Shown here: one piece after another, positions 11,733 through 22,337 of the stretch
Layout of the letters: each line of letters opens with the position of its first letter
Position numbering within the stretch: the first letter of the stretch is position 1
NCBI GenBank assembly: GCA_003194525.1
Contig: NBIV01000292.1
Span: forward strand, 1 to 64,000
DNA from: Gracilariopsis chorda
Lineage: Eukaryota > Rhodophyta > Florideophyceae > Gracilariales > Gracilariaceae
Length of the DNA: 64,000 bases
Direction: 5' to 3'
Program-made: the position numbers and the translations under genes
The notes under the pieces: generated by a model
The model's database searches: none
What the model saw: the letters and a program-made list of their open reading frames with translations, nothing else
What the model was told of the DNA's origin: nothing

Positions 11733-11896
11733 TTGGGTTTCGAGAAACGCCGAAAAGAATTTATTTCCAGGTTCAAGCGCAACTCGGCCACGCTGCCCAG
11801 TCTCCGTCGCGGACGACCGCAACCGTCGGGCAGCGCGGCAAAGGGTGTGCTTGGACTAGCTTCCTCGACGCTCGGCGCCCGCGGCTTTCTTTTTCC
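11733..11896 (+). repeat. Split direct repeat A2
   Basis: A 164-bp copy of A1, placed between B1 and B2. It has the same end, GCGGCTTTCTTTTTCC. A 41-bp unique spacer with a C8 run separates it from B2. Confidence 0.88.
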
Positions 11897-11937
11897 CACA
11901 CCTCCCCCCCCTAAGGCTATCGCTTGCGCTCGACACC

Positions 11938-12053
11938 GGATATCATGGAGCTCTGCAGCTCCTGAGGACGGCAAGGAAAAGCTCCATGCCATCGCGTCCA
12001 TGCCAGCAATGCAAGAAAGCCTATCTTGCCAAAGCTTGAACCGATTAAAATAA
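11938..12053 (+). repeat. Split direct repeat B2, 3' end of the DIRS element
   Basis: A 116-bp copy of B1, nearly identical. Similarity stops at 12053, which marks the likely 3' end of the element. The AT-rich DNA beyond shows no duplication of the 5' flank. Confidence 0.87.
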
Positions 12054-13081
12054 AGTAAATTAGTAATATTTTACAAGCACATCTCTATCAAACCATCTGG
12101 TTGTCTTATGCTTCTGCTTCTAACCTAGCATAAACAACAGAAGCTTAGAATTTTTGCTATACGAAAACATGTTGCATAAATTATACAGACTACAAAAGGC
12201 AAGAAATCCGATCAAAATAACTAAAATTGAACGTAAAGTTGATTGTTCTAACCTCTTATAAGGTCAGCGGTCCGATAGACACTAGCATGGTTGCCATTGT
12301 AAAGGTTAAACGGTTAAGCTATCCCGATTATCTCTTGCAGAGTGTGCGGAATCTGTAAAGCAGACCACTAGTTTCTTGTACAGTACCTGGACTGCTTGGG
12401 GTTAGACGGGGCAGCGACTATTTTCTAGATTGTTTTCATACCTGTACGCAATACTTTGCCAGTGCTCCGTGGTACAAATTAGCAACCAAAATTGATGCTC
12501 CTGTTCGATACCACAGAACAAAAACTGTGAAGGTCACACCCGAACTAAAGAATAATGAACGTGGTAACTTGCTTTTTAGCCAAGTTGTACTAATCAGAGC
12601 AAAAAAGAGTAGCTTATGTACAGGAAGAGATCTATTTATATTCTATCGGGCAGAAAAAGACGTCATAAATGGTTTCAAGAAGTCGAAAGATACAACTTAC
12701 AAGTGATTTTGCTCGAGATTGCCTTTGGGTCTTTTCGTGTTCGTTTGTTTGTTTGGAACCATGAGTTTGGTGCTTTTCGAAATCAACATTATTTGTACGG
12801 TATACGAAGAATTGCACTTTTTAAGTCAAATTGTACTGAAATGGTATGAATTGTACCCTTGGGTACTTTTTAGTATCTTGGGAATCGTAGAGTTTCGGTC
12901 TCGTTGAAAAAGCAAGCATTGACAGAGTCTTGTTTCTGGAAAGACTATTGTGAATCTGAGTGTATTCTCTTGCCATTAGGGCAGGGCGTGCACCCCATAA
13001 TGGCCATACCCTGCCATCATCGCAAGGCCATGCATCTGCAAAAGCATGCGAAGCAGGCGTCAGCGCCCTTAAATCGCCAAA
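12054..13081. other. AT-rich intergenic DNA, no gene recognised
   Basis: Only short frames (under 80 codons) are found and no motif is recognised. An A sits at -3 of the next ATG at 13082. Confidence 0.5.
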
Positions 13082-13978
13082 ATGAACGCCATCGACGATG
13101 AAGCCGGTAACATAACCGCACAAGTGCAACTTAGACTGCTCCCCTCACACCCTAAGCTGCGCAACGAGCCCTCCCTGATGGTGGACGTGCACAGCGCGCA
13201 GTTCACTGTGCTGCACGCCACAGTAGAGCGCTTCATGAGGTCGGCGCCGCTCCAAAGCCGCGCGTTTGCAGAAACCGCGCTGAGCATTCTGCAACAAATC
13301 GAGGTTCCAGCACCAATGCAACCGTGCGTATTCCGTGCGGAAGGCGCACATCTCGTCGTTGACCACCACATGCACCCCACCTCGTCTCCTAACGCAGCCG
13401 CGGATCCACTGCATGTTTTTTTGCACGCGTATCACCTGCGCTTTGGCATGGAGCGCATGAATAGCGCCATCGTGACGCAGCTGCCCACAGCTCAGCTGGA
13501 AGCCGCTTGGCATTGTCTGCACCTGCGAGAAGGTGTGAAGAGACACTCGCTGTCGTACATGCTGATGCGTAGAAAGCCCAACAACTCGGCCACGTGCAGA
13601 GGGCTGCTATTACTGCACGGGCATCCCGGCAGAGGCAAGAACACCGCCACGCGCGCGTTAGCGCAGCAAGGCTGGGTGAACACATCGGCAGATGAAGTAC
13701 ATCAGGCGCTGAGTCAGGCGGTAGGAGCTAATTACAACTACCACCGTTACCACGGGATGGTGGAGGATGGATACGCGTACAACGGCAGCTACTCACTCGA
13801 TCAGATGCACAACAGCAGTAGCAAGAGCAGCAAAACCAACCAGAGCAACCAAAGTATCACAGAGAAGAAGAATTTTCCTTTATTTGTCTACACGGATATC
13901 AAGCATAGTGAGAAGGAGTTTTATAGGGCCGATAGTATTCTGAAGACAACAGTTTGCAGAAAAAACCACTCTATGTAG
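13082..13978 (+). CDS. Hypothetical protein with a degenerate P-loop-like segment
   Basis: An ATG-started frame of 298 aa with an A at -3. The first 200 residues have ordinary protein composition. A Walker-A-like stretch GHPGRGKNT, at about residues 182-190, follows the hydrophobic strand GLLLL, but carries Asn where Ser/Thr normally follows the Lys. Residues 240-260 are a Ser/Asn/Gln-rich tract (HNSSSKSSKTNQSNQS), and the last 40 residues look unrelated to the rest. The gene may be truncated, or an intron may have been read through. Function unknown. Confidence 0.45.
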   Translation: MNAIDDEAGNITAQVQLRLLPSHPKLRNEPSLMVDVHSAQFTVLHATVERFMRSAPLQSRAFAETALSILQQIEVPAPMQPCVFRAEGAHLVVDHHMHPTSSPNAAADPLHVFLHAYHLRFGMERMNSAIVTQLPTAQLEAAWHCLHLREGVKRHSLSYMLMRRKPNNSATCRGLLLLHGHPGRGKNTATRALAQQGWVNTSADEVHQALSQAVGANYNYHRYHGMVEDGYAYNGSYSLDQMHNSSSKSSKTNQSNQSITEKKNFPLFVYTDIKHSEKEFYRADSILKTTVCRKNHSM

Positions 13979-14279
13979 TAGCCCATGCACGTTAAGATTC
14001 GGTGCCTTGGCAATGAGGTCATTCAGTACCACAGCAGCTTCTTCCGATTTCATTTCGCTCTCAAAAATACGACGAACTACCTCTTCTAGCTCCTCTAACA
14101 AGGAAAACCAGAACCCAAGGCCCTCAACATTATCAAAAGGTGTTTCCGTCACTATTTGTGTGGTCCAGGAAGATGACGGCGCTGTCGTGCTGACGTGTCC
14201 ACTGAAACTGCAACCGACAATACCGACACTCAAACTGACAATGGACACATTGCATTGCAGACTAATGCAACCGACGCTG

Positions 14280-14377
14280 TGATGGTGACATGATTCTAGT
14301 TGTACGTTTCTAGCATTATTGTACGTCTTCTGATGCTGACATAATGGTAGTTGTACGTGTCCAGCATTAGGGTACCT
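14280..14377. repeat. 51-bp direct tandem repeat, two copies
   Basis: Two adjacent units start TGATGGTGACATGA and TGATGCTGACATAA, and both contain TAGTTGTACGT and CAGCATTA/TAGCATTA. About 80% of positions match. It lies in non-coding DNA. Confidence 0.6.
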
Positions 14378-14430
14378 GTTAGTTCGCGGTGCACTCAGCA
14401 CATAAGTAGTAGGAGAGGCCGCGAGACCTC

Positions 14431-14440
14431 TATAAAAAGG
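14431..14440 (+). promoter_or_regulatory. TATA-box-like sequence
   Basis: TATAAAAAGG stands out in GC-rich surroundings. Only a short frame (14488-14712) lies downstream, so a real transcript is not established. Confidence 0.25.
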
Positions 14441-14712
14441 CTCGCCGAACGTTCAGTAAAATCAAAGAAGAACAGGCAGGTGTCTGATTGAACTTGAGCG
14501 CCTCCCTTCTTCGGCTCCACAGCAGGCGCGCTTTCTTCTTCAACTTCTACCTCGACGAGGTCACAGTACAAAATAAAGAAACTGGAGTCGTCAGAATTAT
14601 GGCAAATGATGGCGGTTGCGTCTGGTTTGGGCATGAAGAGGTTGCTGGAACAATGTTCGTGGAATTATCTACTGTCTTCGGCAGATATTATATAGACGAC
14701 AAACTAACGTAA

Positions 14713-15454
14713 GAGGTATAATTATTTTTTACAAGCAGGTTTATCATGGCAAAGAGGTGCTCTTAACATGTTACTATTGGTTATTACGTAGACCTAGTAT
14801 ACAGAACTAAGAGGTATGAAAATAGAATAACTATCTATAAAATACCGAGCTTGGCACCCTGCAAGCCAACTCGGGCCAGACCACTTCTTCTATTTTTGGC
14901 AACCTTCACGTTATCTTAGCGCCGTCTGCTCCTCCCTGCCATCAACCATACTCTTCACCGCTTACCCTTTTACGTGTTGCGGCTTGGTCTGATGTATTTT
15001 CATACTTGCTTGTACTACGCTGCCCTTCTTTGGCTCTTATTGTGTAGCACGGTACACGTCGGCCGCGCATTAGATATAAGGTTTTGGTCGTGCGTGTAAG
15101 CTATTGCGCTTTATTAAAACTGATCATCAGCACTACGCTCAATCTAAGGTTTTGCTTGCGTATGTTATCCGCCGGTGTAGTGTCTCTGCTAAATTGTAGC
15201 GGGCTACGTTCCCCGTTGTGTTGTAAGGTCACTACAGATTTTTTTTTCTACCTTGCATTTTGGTTCTTGGTCGCAGTTTGTGCTTATTTACTACATAGGC
15301 ATCGCACGCCTGTGCTGGTACTCTCAAGCTACGAACCTGTTTCTTGTCTTGTTCTAGCTAAGAAGGGGGAATATTAAGGACTGTCGTTGTCCGGTGTGGT
15401 TTCCTCGTGCAGAATGACACTCAAAACTATCATAGTCTTTCCGGAAACAAGGCT
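14713..15454. other. Intergenic, no gene recognised
   Basis: Nothing beyond short frames is seen. A 97-codon frame at 15084-15377 lacks support. Confidence 0.45.
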
Positions 15455-15462
15455 ATTTGATC

Positions 15463-15648
15463 CAGGGGCATATTTGTGACTATCTATTTTGCCACATGAA
15501 GTAGTCATTGGTCAATACTTTTCCAAAATTGGTACTCAAAACCCCTTCAATAATAATCAAAAAAATAGGATGATGACTACCTCTTTTACCGAGGTAGTCA
15601 GTCACATTCCCCATTATAGCAAAATAGTTACTCACAAATAAGCCCCTG
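15463..15648. mobile_element. hAT-type MITE, 186 bp
   Basis: Terminal inverted repeats of about 33 bp begin CAGGGGC and contain TATTTGTGA and CTATTTTGC, with a few mismatches. The element is flanked by perfect 8-bp direct repeats ATTTGATC at 15455-15462 and 15649-15656. Eight-bp duplications and CAGGG-type termini are diagnostic of the hAT superfamily. There is no coding capacity, so it depends on a transposase encoded elsewhere. Confidence 0.85.
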
Positions 15649-16134
15649 ATTTGATCATGCTGGAGGTGTACGGAATCGCAGACAGAGCAAAGGAAACTTG
15701 CGGACGAGCTGGCCTATCAAGAAAAACCCTTTTCGTACTGCAATGTGTGCCGATGTCCGCGGTGACGCCAACTGTCAAGAATAATTTATCTACCTTGGTC
15801 AAAATTTCAACTTCCCAGTATCATACCGCAGGAGCTTGAGAACTGTAGCACAGCACCATGCCACCCAGCGTAGCGAGTGCATCACGTTTGCTGCATGTCT
15901 GGACACCTGCCCTTTCTCATCATACACGAGTCGATGCCTCACCTCCTCGTCGAAGCTTCTTCTCAAGCTCAGCGCTACCATCAACAGGAATCATACCTTT
16001 CCGGCAGACGAAAGGTTTGCCATCGCAGAGAGACTTGACATAAAATGCTTCTCTGCGACTGACTGTCTGCTTCAACCCGTGAAACTACTGTCCATGATCT
16101 GCTGCCAGTTTCATTGAACAACTACAGTATATGC

Positions 16135-18438
16135 ATGGCGTCGAACGACTCAGCTGAAGTAGCCGCAACCAAGGCAAGCCCAGATTCTCCAAGAGTAATC
16201 CCAACTCTCCAAGGATGGAAAGATGTCACGGAATCGTTTGATATAGCGAAGAATGAACTGGAGCTTGGGGAGATGATTCAATCGCAAGACTTCAATTTGT
16301 ACTCTGCAATGTCAGCCATAGGGTTAATGGATCCGAAAATGGATCTTGGGTGCGGGAAAGTCCGAGATGCCAGAGAAGTGCAGCTCCCGCAGGCACTAAC
16401 CGCAAAGCAAATCATAAACGTCATGGACCAACTGCTTGCTTGCGAAATGAGTTGGCTGGATTCGCACACCTTACCGCAAACTGTTTTTTCGTGCGTTTAT
16501 ACCCATCGTCTATCAGAGATTACACAGCTGGAGCTTTTTACGTTCTTGCGCTTGCAGCTTGCTACAATGGATAGCATAATTACCCTGGTTGAAGATGAGA
16601 AAGTCGCTGATGAAGAAGACTTCATCACATGGACTCATGGTTTTCAAATAAGACCGCTACGACCGGGTCAAAGCGACGGAGATGAAGAAACTCTCCGAAG
16701 CATACTGAAGGACATTGATGAAACAACTGCACGTGATCCGGAATACGAAAAGGCCGAAAGGGACGCCATTGCTCTCCGTATTAGGTTTCGCGTTCAGTTT
16801 CACCGCACAGTGAGATACTTTACCGGCCATTGGCAATATGACCAGTGGCAAAGCGATGGGAAGATCTTGGCGGAGCTGGAACAATTGGTAAACTCATGGA
16901 GCACTTGTCCGTTCTTGCATCACGTAGACAAGTCCCTAATAGACTTCGTATTCGATGAATCTATTAACCGACACTTACTAACATCAAGCCCTCCGAGAAG
17001 TGCACCGATATTTGACGTTTCATCTGCCCTTCGTTACCTTAAAGCTATCGTAAACGAGCTCAAAGCGTTTGTGAGCATTCGTGACTTAGCGCTGGTTTCG
17101 CCAGATCCGATGCACATGTCTCTCGCTGGAATCGTTGAGAATCGCCATTCACTTCATGTGGCTGTGCATGCTATACAATGTTTTGCCTCGGAGTTCAAGC
17201 CTAAGGCACTGACCAGATCTCTTATGGCAAGGATGATGCTTCCTCCATATGTTTCACTACTTTTCGGTCATCATCATGGCGATTTCATTAGGTTGGCAAT
17301 GACGGATCTCGGTTTAGATCCCAAATGCGATGTCAAGCAAATCGAACAACCCGGGAAACTTCGTAGAGGGATTTCAAGTTTGTTCAAACTTTTCTGTCGA
17401 AACCAAGGTCGTCAAAGAACAAATGTACTAAGAGAAGTATACTGGTGGGACCGGTTTGGAGTATCATGCCGAGAAGTTTCCGATTTGGATGAGGCAGAGA
17501 GTGGGTTGCGAGGCGATCCTGCACGTATTCTTGACCTCAGTTCGACAAACCAGAAAGGCTTGAATCCTTCGCGAAGCAAACAAATTGAAAGCGCTAACGG
17601 CAATTGTGAGGCAAAGCCGGCAAACGATATCAAACATAGTATACCGTACTATGGTCAAAAGCCCTGTCTTCAGTACTTGTCGCTAGAACTAACCGCTCGT
17701 CTTATGGTACATCATTGGTTGCTTGGGTTCGAATGCAACTTGTACCAAACTTATGAATACTCTGCTGTGTATTTCAATATCGGCTACGTTCTCATGTCAT
17801 TGACAAACGCCACCAAGACCATAGTCTCGAAGATGAGCCCAGAAAGATCAATGCATCCGCTTCGAACGGCGCTCTTCTTGTATGATGAAGGCTGCCGATG
17901 GTTGTGTAAGGCTTTTCTCACAGCGTTGGAAGCGTTTTCCACAAATGATAGCTTCGATTACACAAGCAGTTACGGTGGAACCTCACCAACGAGCACCTGT
18001 CAGAAGATATTCGGCTCAGGCGAACTGTGGTACGAACAGAGATTTGGTATGTTCAAAGGTTTGCAGAACGATCTGGTATACGCCGACCATGAGTCCTTCT
18101 TGTCTTTTCTTAAGATGCAGGAAGAGTCGTTGCAAGACGATAGCAAGGAAGCGGATATTTCCATATTGCGACTACGAGATGCTGCTGATTCATTCCTAAC
18201 AGCTCGACGCAAACTTGAACACGCGAAGAAATTTTCACAGCGATGTACTCCGAACGCAGTTACGCCGCAAGTACTGAAAGCTGCGAGAGTTGCAGTAGAA
18301 AATTCTCTCGTCATTTCTCGCCTGCTCACAGCACAGACCCATCCTTCAACGTTAACAGCTAAGCCGTCCGCTCGGAAGGTTTCTTTCAACTTCTCAAGAC
18401 ATCCTCACTTCCCCGTTCTTACAATCACCTGTACATAA
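16135..18438 (+). CDS. NAA35: NatC N-terminal acetyltransferase auxiliary subunit (Mak10/Naa35)
   Basis: A single-exon gene of 767 aa starting at the ATG at 16135. Naa35/Mak10 anchors the Naa30 catalytic and Naa38 subunits of NatC on the ribosome, where N-termini such as Met-Leu and Met-Ile are acetylated. The family signature is clear at residues 46-74: QSQDFNLYSAMSAIGLMDP, then KMDLGCG, preceded by a conserved GWKDVT segment. Length agrees with animal and fungal homologues (about 730 aa). It is convergent with the WD40 gene downstream; the two stop codons are only 88 bp apart, so their 3' ends must be close or overlapping. Confidence 0.9.
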   Translation: MASNDSAEVAATKASPDSPRVIPTLQGWKDVTESFDIAKNELELGEMIQSQDFNLYSAMSAIGLMDPKMDLGCGKVRDAREVQLPQALTAKQIINVMDQLLACEMSWLDSHTLPQTVFSCVYTHRLSEITQLELFTFLRLQLATMDSIITLVEDEKVADEEDFITWTHGFQIRPLRPGQSDGDEETLRSILKDIDETTARDPEYEKAERDAIALRIRFRVQFHRTVRYFTGHWQYDQWQSDGKILAELEQLVNSWSTCPFLHHVDKSLIDFVFDESINRHLLTSSPPRSAPIFDVSSALRYLKAIVNELKAFVSIRDLALVSPDPMHMSLAGIVENRHSLHVAVHAIQCFASEFKPKALTRSLMARMMLPPYVSLLFGHHHGDFIRLAMTDLGLDPKCDVKQIEQPGKLRRGISSLFKLFCRNQGRQRTNVLREVYWWDRFGVSCREVSDLDEAESGLRGDPARILDLSSTNQKGLNPSRSKQIESANGNCEAKPANDIKHSIPYYGQKPCLQYLSLELTARLMVHHWLLGFECNLYQTYEYSAVYFNIGYVLMSLTNATKTIVSKMSPERSMHPLRTALFLYDEGCRWLCKAFLTALEAFSTNDSFDYTSSYGGTSPTSTCQKIFGSGELWYEQRFGMFKGLQNDLVYADHESFLSFLKMQEESLQDDSKEADISILRLRDAADSFLTARRKLEHAKKFSQRCTPNAVTPQVLKAARVAVENSLVISRLLTAQTHPSTLTAKPSARKVSFNFSRHPHFPVLTITCT

Positions 18439-18526
18439 TCAGGAGTAAATTTCCCTGGATGGTAGCAAAGGGTCTCATATAACAAGAGGTGCACCATAGG
18501 AGGCGACATGCTCTTACGCGTCATGA

Positions 18527-19861
18527 CTATCGCAAACGTGCGTGTCCCTGACGATCTCTCGAGCTGTAATCGTTTTGTCCGTAGCCCTGACGACCACGTT
18601 GCCTTCCTGCACTCCGCCCTCTGCCGCTACCGCGCTCTCCTTCTTCGTTAGGCTGACCAGATGCACTGTACTTATCATTCATTTGATCTCCTGGACGTTG
18701 TCTCGTCCAGAACTTTGTAGCATGATCGTTTGACGACGTTGCCAAGATGTGACCCATAGGATGCCAGTCCAGATCCCAGACTGACGATTGATGAGCACAT
18801 GGCACTGAAGCTACGGGATCTGACTGTCCAACAACCCAAAAGTAGATTGCACCGTCATACGCACCAGATGCAAAGAAGTTCTCGTGCTGTGGGTGCCATT
18901 GCATTGAAGTGACTTCACGCTTGTGACCGCGGAACGCTTGAAACTCTTTCATCATACGTATGTCATATATTTTTATCAGCTGGTCTTGTGATCCAGAAAG
19001 GAGCCAGTTTCCATTCGCATTCCACTTGACTTTTACTATAGTCTTCTTGTGTCCATGTAGAGTTGTTAGGTTCTTGCCCGACTTTGCATCCCATATCTTG
19101 AGATTCGAGTCCTTTGACCCAGAGGCAAGAATTGGGTAACTTGGGTGCCAGTCAACACACCGAACGTCCCAGCCATGCCCCTCCAGTACACGCTCCTCCC
19201 TTATTTGAACAAAGTCCCAAACTTTAACGGTGTTGTCATCAGAACATGAAGCAAACTTGGCGTCAGTGTGCGAGAAACTGAGGTCACGTATTGTATCTTT
19301 ATGGGCATGGAAAGCCTGCAGATTGTTCATGTTTGACTGCCAGTACTTCACAGTACCCTTCTGGTCACCAGACAACATCCAGTTCTCGTCATGGCTCCAA
19401 ATGATGCTCCTAAGCTCAGCATCGTGTGCTTGCAAAATGGTTTCGAAGTTGAACGTAAGACCTTGCCATAGGGTAAACTCCCCTGTTTTTGCTCCAGTAA
19501 TGAGACGCTTACCCTCCGGAGTCCATTTGCAAGCATGTATAGGGCATCCCGGCTTGTTCATACTGCTGTGCACAAACTTCGTACAAGCACTTGTGACAGG
19601 GTTTTCACTCATTTGGTCAGCCGCAGGTGGTACAAGATTCACAGTAGATTCCATGTTGGGCTGAATTGCAGGCGTATCAATACCAAGCTCGCTTTGCCAC
19701 GCGCGGTCTAGAAACCATCTCATGGCAGATGAGTTGAAGTCGACTGTTCTTCTCGCCACAGCCTTTCGAAGCTGTTTGCCATCAAAAACATCGTTCCTCG
19801 GAGGTCTGCCATAGGAGCTGTTTGCGCCCGCCATGGTGAAAGAACTGTCAAACGCCGCCAT
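18527..19861 (-). CDS. PFS2: Pre-mRNA 3'-end processing WD40 protein (Pfs2/WDR33)
   Basis: A single-exon gene of 444 aa, ATG at 19861. The family is a scaffold of the cleavage and polyadenylation factor; WDR33 also contacts the AAUAAA signal. The N-terminus (DGKQLRKAVARRTVDFNSSAMRW) has the family's conserved run before the propeller. About seven WD40 repeats follow at residues 100-385, with ends such as TVKYW, TVKVWD, NLKIWD, LIKIYD, AIYFW and ATKFW. The C-terminus is a short RG/RGG-like tail (GSGRGRSAGRQRGRQGYG). It lacks the long collagen-like extension of vertebrate WDR33 and resembles the short fungal form. Confidence 0.92.
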   Translation of the reverse strand: MAAFDSSFTMAGANSSYGRPPRNDVFDGKQLRKAVARRTVDFNSSAMRWFLDRAWQSELGIDTPAIQPNMESTVNLVPPAADQMSENPVTSACTKFVHSSMNKPGCPIHACKWTPEGKRLITGAKTGEFTLWQGLTFNFETILQAHDAELRSIIWSHDENWMLSGDQKGTVKYWQSNMNNLQAFHAHKDTIRDLSFSHTDAKFASCSDDNTVKVWDFVQIREERVLEGHGWDVRCVDWHPSYPILASGSKDSNLKIWDAKSGKNLTTLHGHKKTIVKVKWNANGNWLLSGSQDQLIKIYDIRMMKEFQAFRGHKREVTSMQWHPQHENFFASGAYDGAIYFWVVGQSDPVASVPCAHQSSVWDLDWHPMGHILATSSNDHATKFWTRQRPGDQMNDKYSASGQPNEEGERGSGRGRSAGRQRGRQGYGQNDYSSRDRQGHARLR

Positions 19862-20432
19862 GTTCTATACCTTCAGATAATCACTATAAACGATTAATAA
19901 TGTGTACTTGCAGCAAATACCATAGCCCAAAAGGACATATTCTTAGATCGGTGCAGTGGATGGAGGGATGGTAAGATGGTGAGTAAACACTAACGGTGTG
20001 TATGACGGTAAATGTGAAGAGGGATGTACAAGTATCCTTGTAGCCTTCCTTCCTTCGTATTATTACAGGCGCGGATTGTGAAGAACGAACGAACGAACGA
20101 TCGTGGAGAAAGCATGAAGATCAAAACGTCGAGGGGAGCTGGTCATGAATGAGCTGTTGTACAGTACAGGTACCAAGGGTAGCAGGATACAGTTTGTACT
20201 GTTGGTACACTCCGCGAAAGCTGAATGAAGCCACCGGCCTCTTCCTTCCTGTGACAATACGTGAAAGGAAGGGAGGCAGGGTAGCACACTGTGCTTCTTC
20301 AACTCAGCAACGAGCGCAGTTAGGCAATCTTGTAGAGCGGAAGACCTCGCAGGTCAACATAAAAGGGTAGATAGCTTAAACAAGACCACGAAACCTAATT
20401 AAAATCCAAAACAACAAACACCTTCATTTGAC
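19862..20432. other. Upstream region of the WD40 gene
   Basis: No gene recognised. A short ACGA microsatellite lies at about 20085-20100. Confidence 0.45.
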
Positions 20433-21250
20433 TCAATACTTCGTCATTTCTCCCTTCTTTTCCACCACTTTTATGCAACGCTTTTCTAAAGACTTGTACG
20501 GAGTTTCCAAGTACTCATTGGTCACCTCGTTCCAACAGTCCACAATAACTTCCAAAAGCGTTCCAACATCCGCAAACTGGCGCTGATTAGCGTTTACTCG
20601 ACGTGCCAAACGTCACCAGATGTTTTCCATAATGTTTAAATCGGGACACTTAGCTAGCCAAGGAAGAACATGAACATTGTGGTCCTGAAACCATTTCCTT
20701 GTATAAACAGACCGATGTATAGAATCCTTATCTTTTTGGACAGTGAAAACTTCTTCCAATGTTTTGGCCACAAGCAGTAGCATTTCTTTTTTCTAGTAAT
20801 TTGCAGTACTTCTTAGAATCCATATTATTTTTGCAAACTACTAAATTACTCAAACAAGGAAAGGAATATGCACTCTATAACATGATTGCATCTCCACCAT
20901 TTTGCCTCTTTTAAAAAACAATTCTTTCTGAAAAAGATCATGATAGGTGTATGCGAACCAATTTGGACCATCAATCTTAAACTTTTTCTCATCGGATAAA
21001 ATATTCTTTTCTACTGTTCCATAAAAACGGTCCTTTTATGACGAGGACAAAATTTTCGTACTTTTTTATGGCGTTTTATCATCATTGGTAGCTTTTCCAT
21101 CTTCTTATAAATTAAATTGGGTTCATCCTTCAAAATCTGTTGAAATCTTCTGAGAGATACCGGTAGTGACAGAGCGTTACGAAGCTCTCTTGTAGATGAA
21201 GATGTGTTTGAAGAGGTGCGAATTGAAGCTCTTTTGCCAGTAGGGGTCAT
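20433..21250 (-). pseudogene. Decayed Tc1/mariner (IS630-type) transposase
   Basis: On the minus strand an N-terminal segment (LSLPVSLRRFQQILKDEPN ... KRHKKVRKF) resembles the second helix-turn-helix and linker of Tc1 transposases. Downstream in broken frames comes the signature VHVLPWLAKCPDLNIMENIW, equivalent to the Tc1 W-x-x-x-SPDLNPIENxW block. The last segment (NEYLETPYKSLEKRC) ends at a TGA at 20433-20435. Several stops and frame changes separate the pieces. No terminal repeats were found by eye. Confidence 0.72.
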
Positions 21251-21960
21251 TTTTGGTGTTAGATCCTTTAAACTGAGTATTATTCTAATTGGTATTCTTT
21301 GAACAGTTCTACAAAACAGAACGAGAGCGATTCAAAGTTGGACCTATTTCTCTCTGCAAGCAGCAGTGAGCTGAAGTTGCATAAATCATACCTTTTTCTT
21401 TGGGCTTACAGCGTTCCATCTTGGCTGTTGTTGCACTCGGGGAAACTGAGGGAGATGCAGGTGAAGCGGTTATGGGCTTTGAACTACTGTGTAGTTCGCA
21501 CACTTTTCAACGAATAATACTTAAGGTAAGTGGTCCTTAATTGAATTACGCAGGTATGGTTTGTTATTTCAGTGGCGGGCTGCACTCAAGCCAACTAATA
21601 TAGTCAGCAAGACGCTCTGGACCATTGGTAACTACTACTAAAAAATTAAATAGAATACTACACTATGCTACCGTGCACTGTGCTGCGGTGCCAGGTCCAC
21701 TGGAGGTCACATTTCAGATCACAATTATCTCCAACCCACGTGGCTAATATTGACCCGAGCCGGTAGTGCTCTGGTCCTTCGTCCACCTCTTTGGCAGTCC
21801 AGCTTGCCAGTCATCTGACCTTAGGGCTAATGTACTACAGCAAGAATAACGACACCGATCACCGTTAGTCATGGATCCTTTTCCAACGCTGAGAAAGTAA
21901 AGGCACAAGCGCTTGACCATCGGAGAGAAGATGCAAATCCTCCAGCTACTCAAGCAGGGA
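21251..21960. other. Degenerate repeat-derived DNA
   Basis: No gene. Some stretches recall family A LTR wording, but similarity is too weak to set borders. Confidence 0.35.
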
Positions 21961-22310
21961 TGAAGTGTAATGAGCTCAGGGAGGGATTCTTGGTACTTGG
22001 TTGATTTCCCGAATGTCTCGGTAATGTAGTCATTGCATGAACTACGACCACCAATAGTGGATTAGACACGTGGAAAACAGAAGAGTGAATTGGCGGTGGG
22101 CCACAGTAGTGGGCATCAACCACCAAAGTGGAGTAATTTAGTTAGTTTTATTTATTATTTTACAACCATTTCTGGGATGGTACTAACTAGTACTTAGTGC
22201 GCTGGCGAGTTGCGGTCACACCAGTAAACCTTCCCCAACAAGGAACCCAAAAATGGGGAACTGGCTCTAGACCTCACCCTCTTCGCGTGTTCTCTACTCC
22301 TCTTTGTAGT
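21961..22310 (+). repeat. Old, diverged family B LTR fragment (sense)
   Basis: It begins TGAAGTGTAATGAGC, matching the LTR start TGAAGTGCAACGCCC, and follows the LTR consensus (AGGGAGGGATTC, TTTCTGGGA, CCTTCCCCAACAAGG) until about 22310. Many differences mark it as older than copy 2. Confidence 0.75.
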
Positions 22311-22337
22311 GCAAAACCCTCTGAAGAGAGTTCGCTT

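Larger units (their letters stand above)
6002..12053 (+). mobile_element. DIRS/PAT-like tyrosine-recombinase retrotransposon with split direct repeats
   Basis: The order is A1 (6002-6165), gag-like frame, RT-RNase H frame, tyrosine recombinase, B1 (11617-11732), A2 (11733-11896), B2 (11938-12053). A1 and A2 are both 164 bp and nearly identical; B1 and B2 are both 116 bp and nearly identical. B1 abuts A2 directly. This A1-ORFs-B1-A2-B2 plan is the split-direct-repeat form described for PAT and Ngaro elements within DIRS, which integrate as circles by a tyrosine recombinase and leave no target duplication. None is seen here. The gag-like frame is damaged; the recombinase frame is intact. Confidence 0.9.

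Noticed and set aside
13880-14634. Two minus-strand frames (about 170 and 79 codons)
   Set aside because: The larger lacks an ATG at its start and neither shows a domain; they overlap the 3' end of the 13082 ORF and a tandem repeat.
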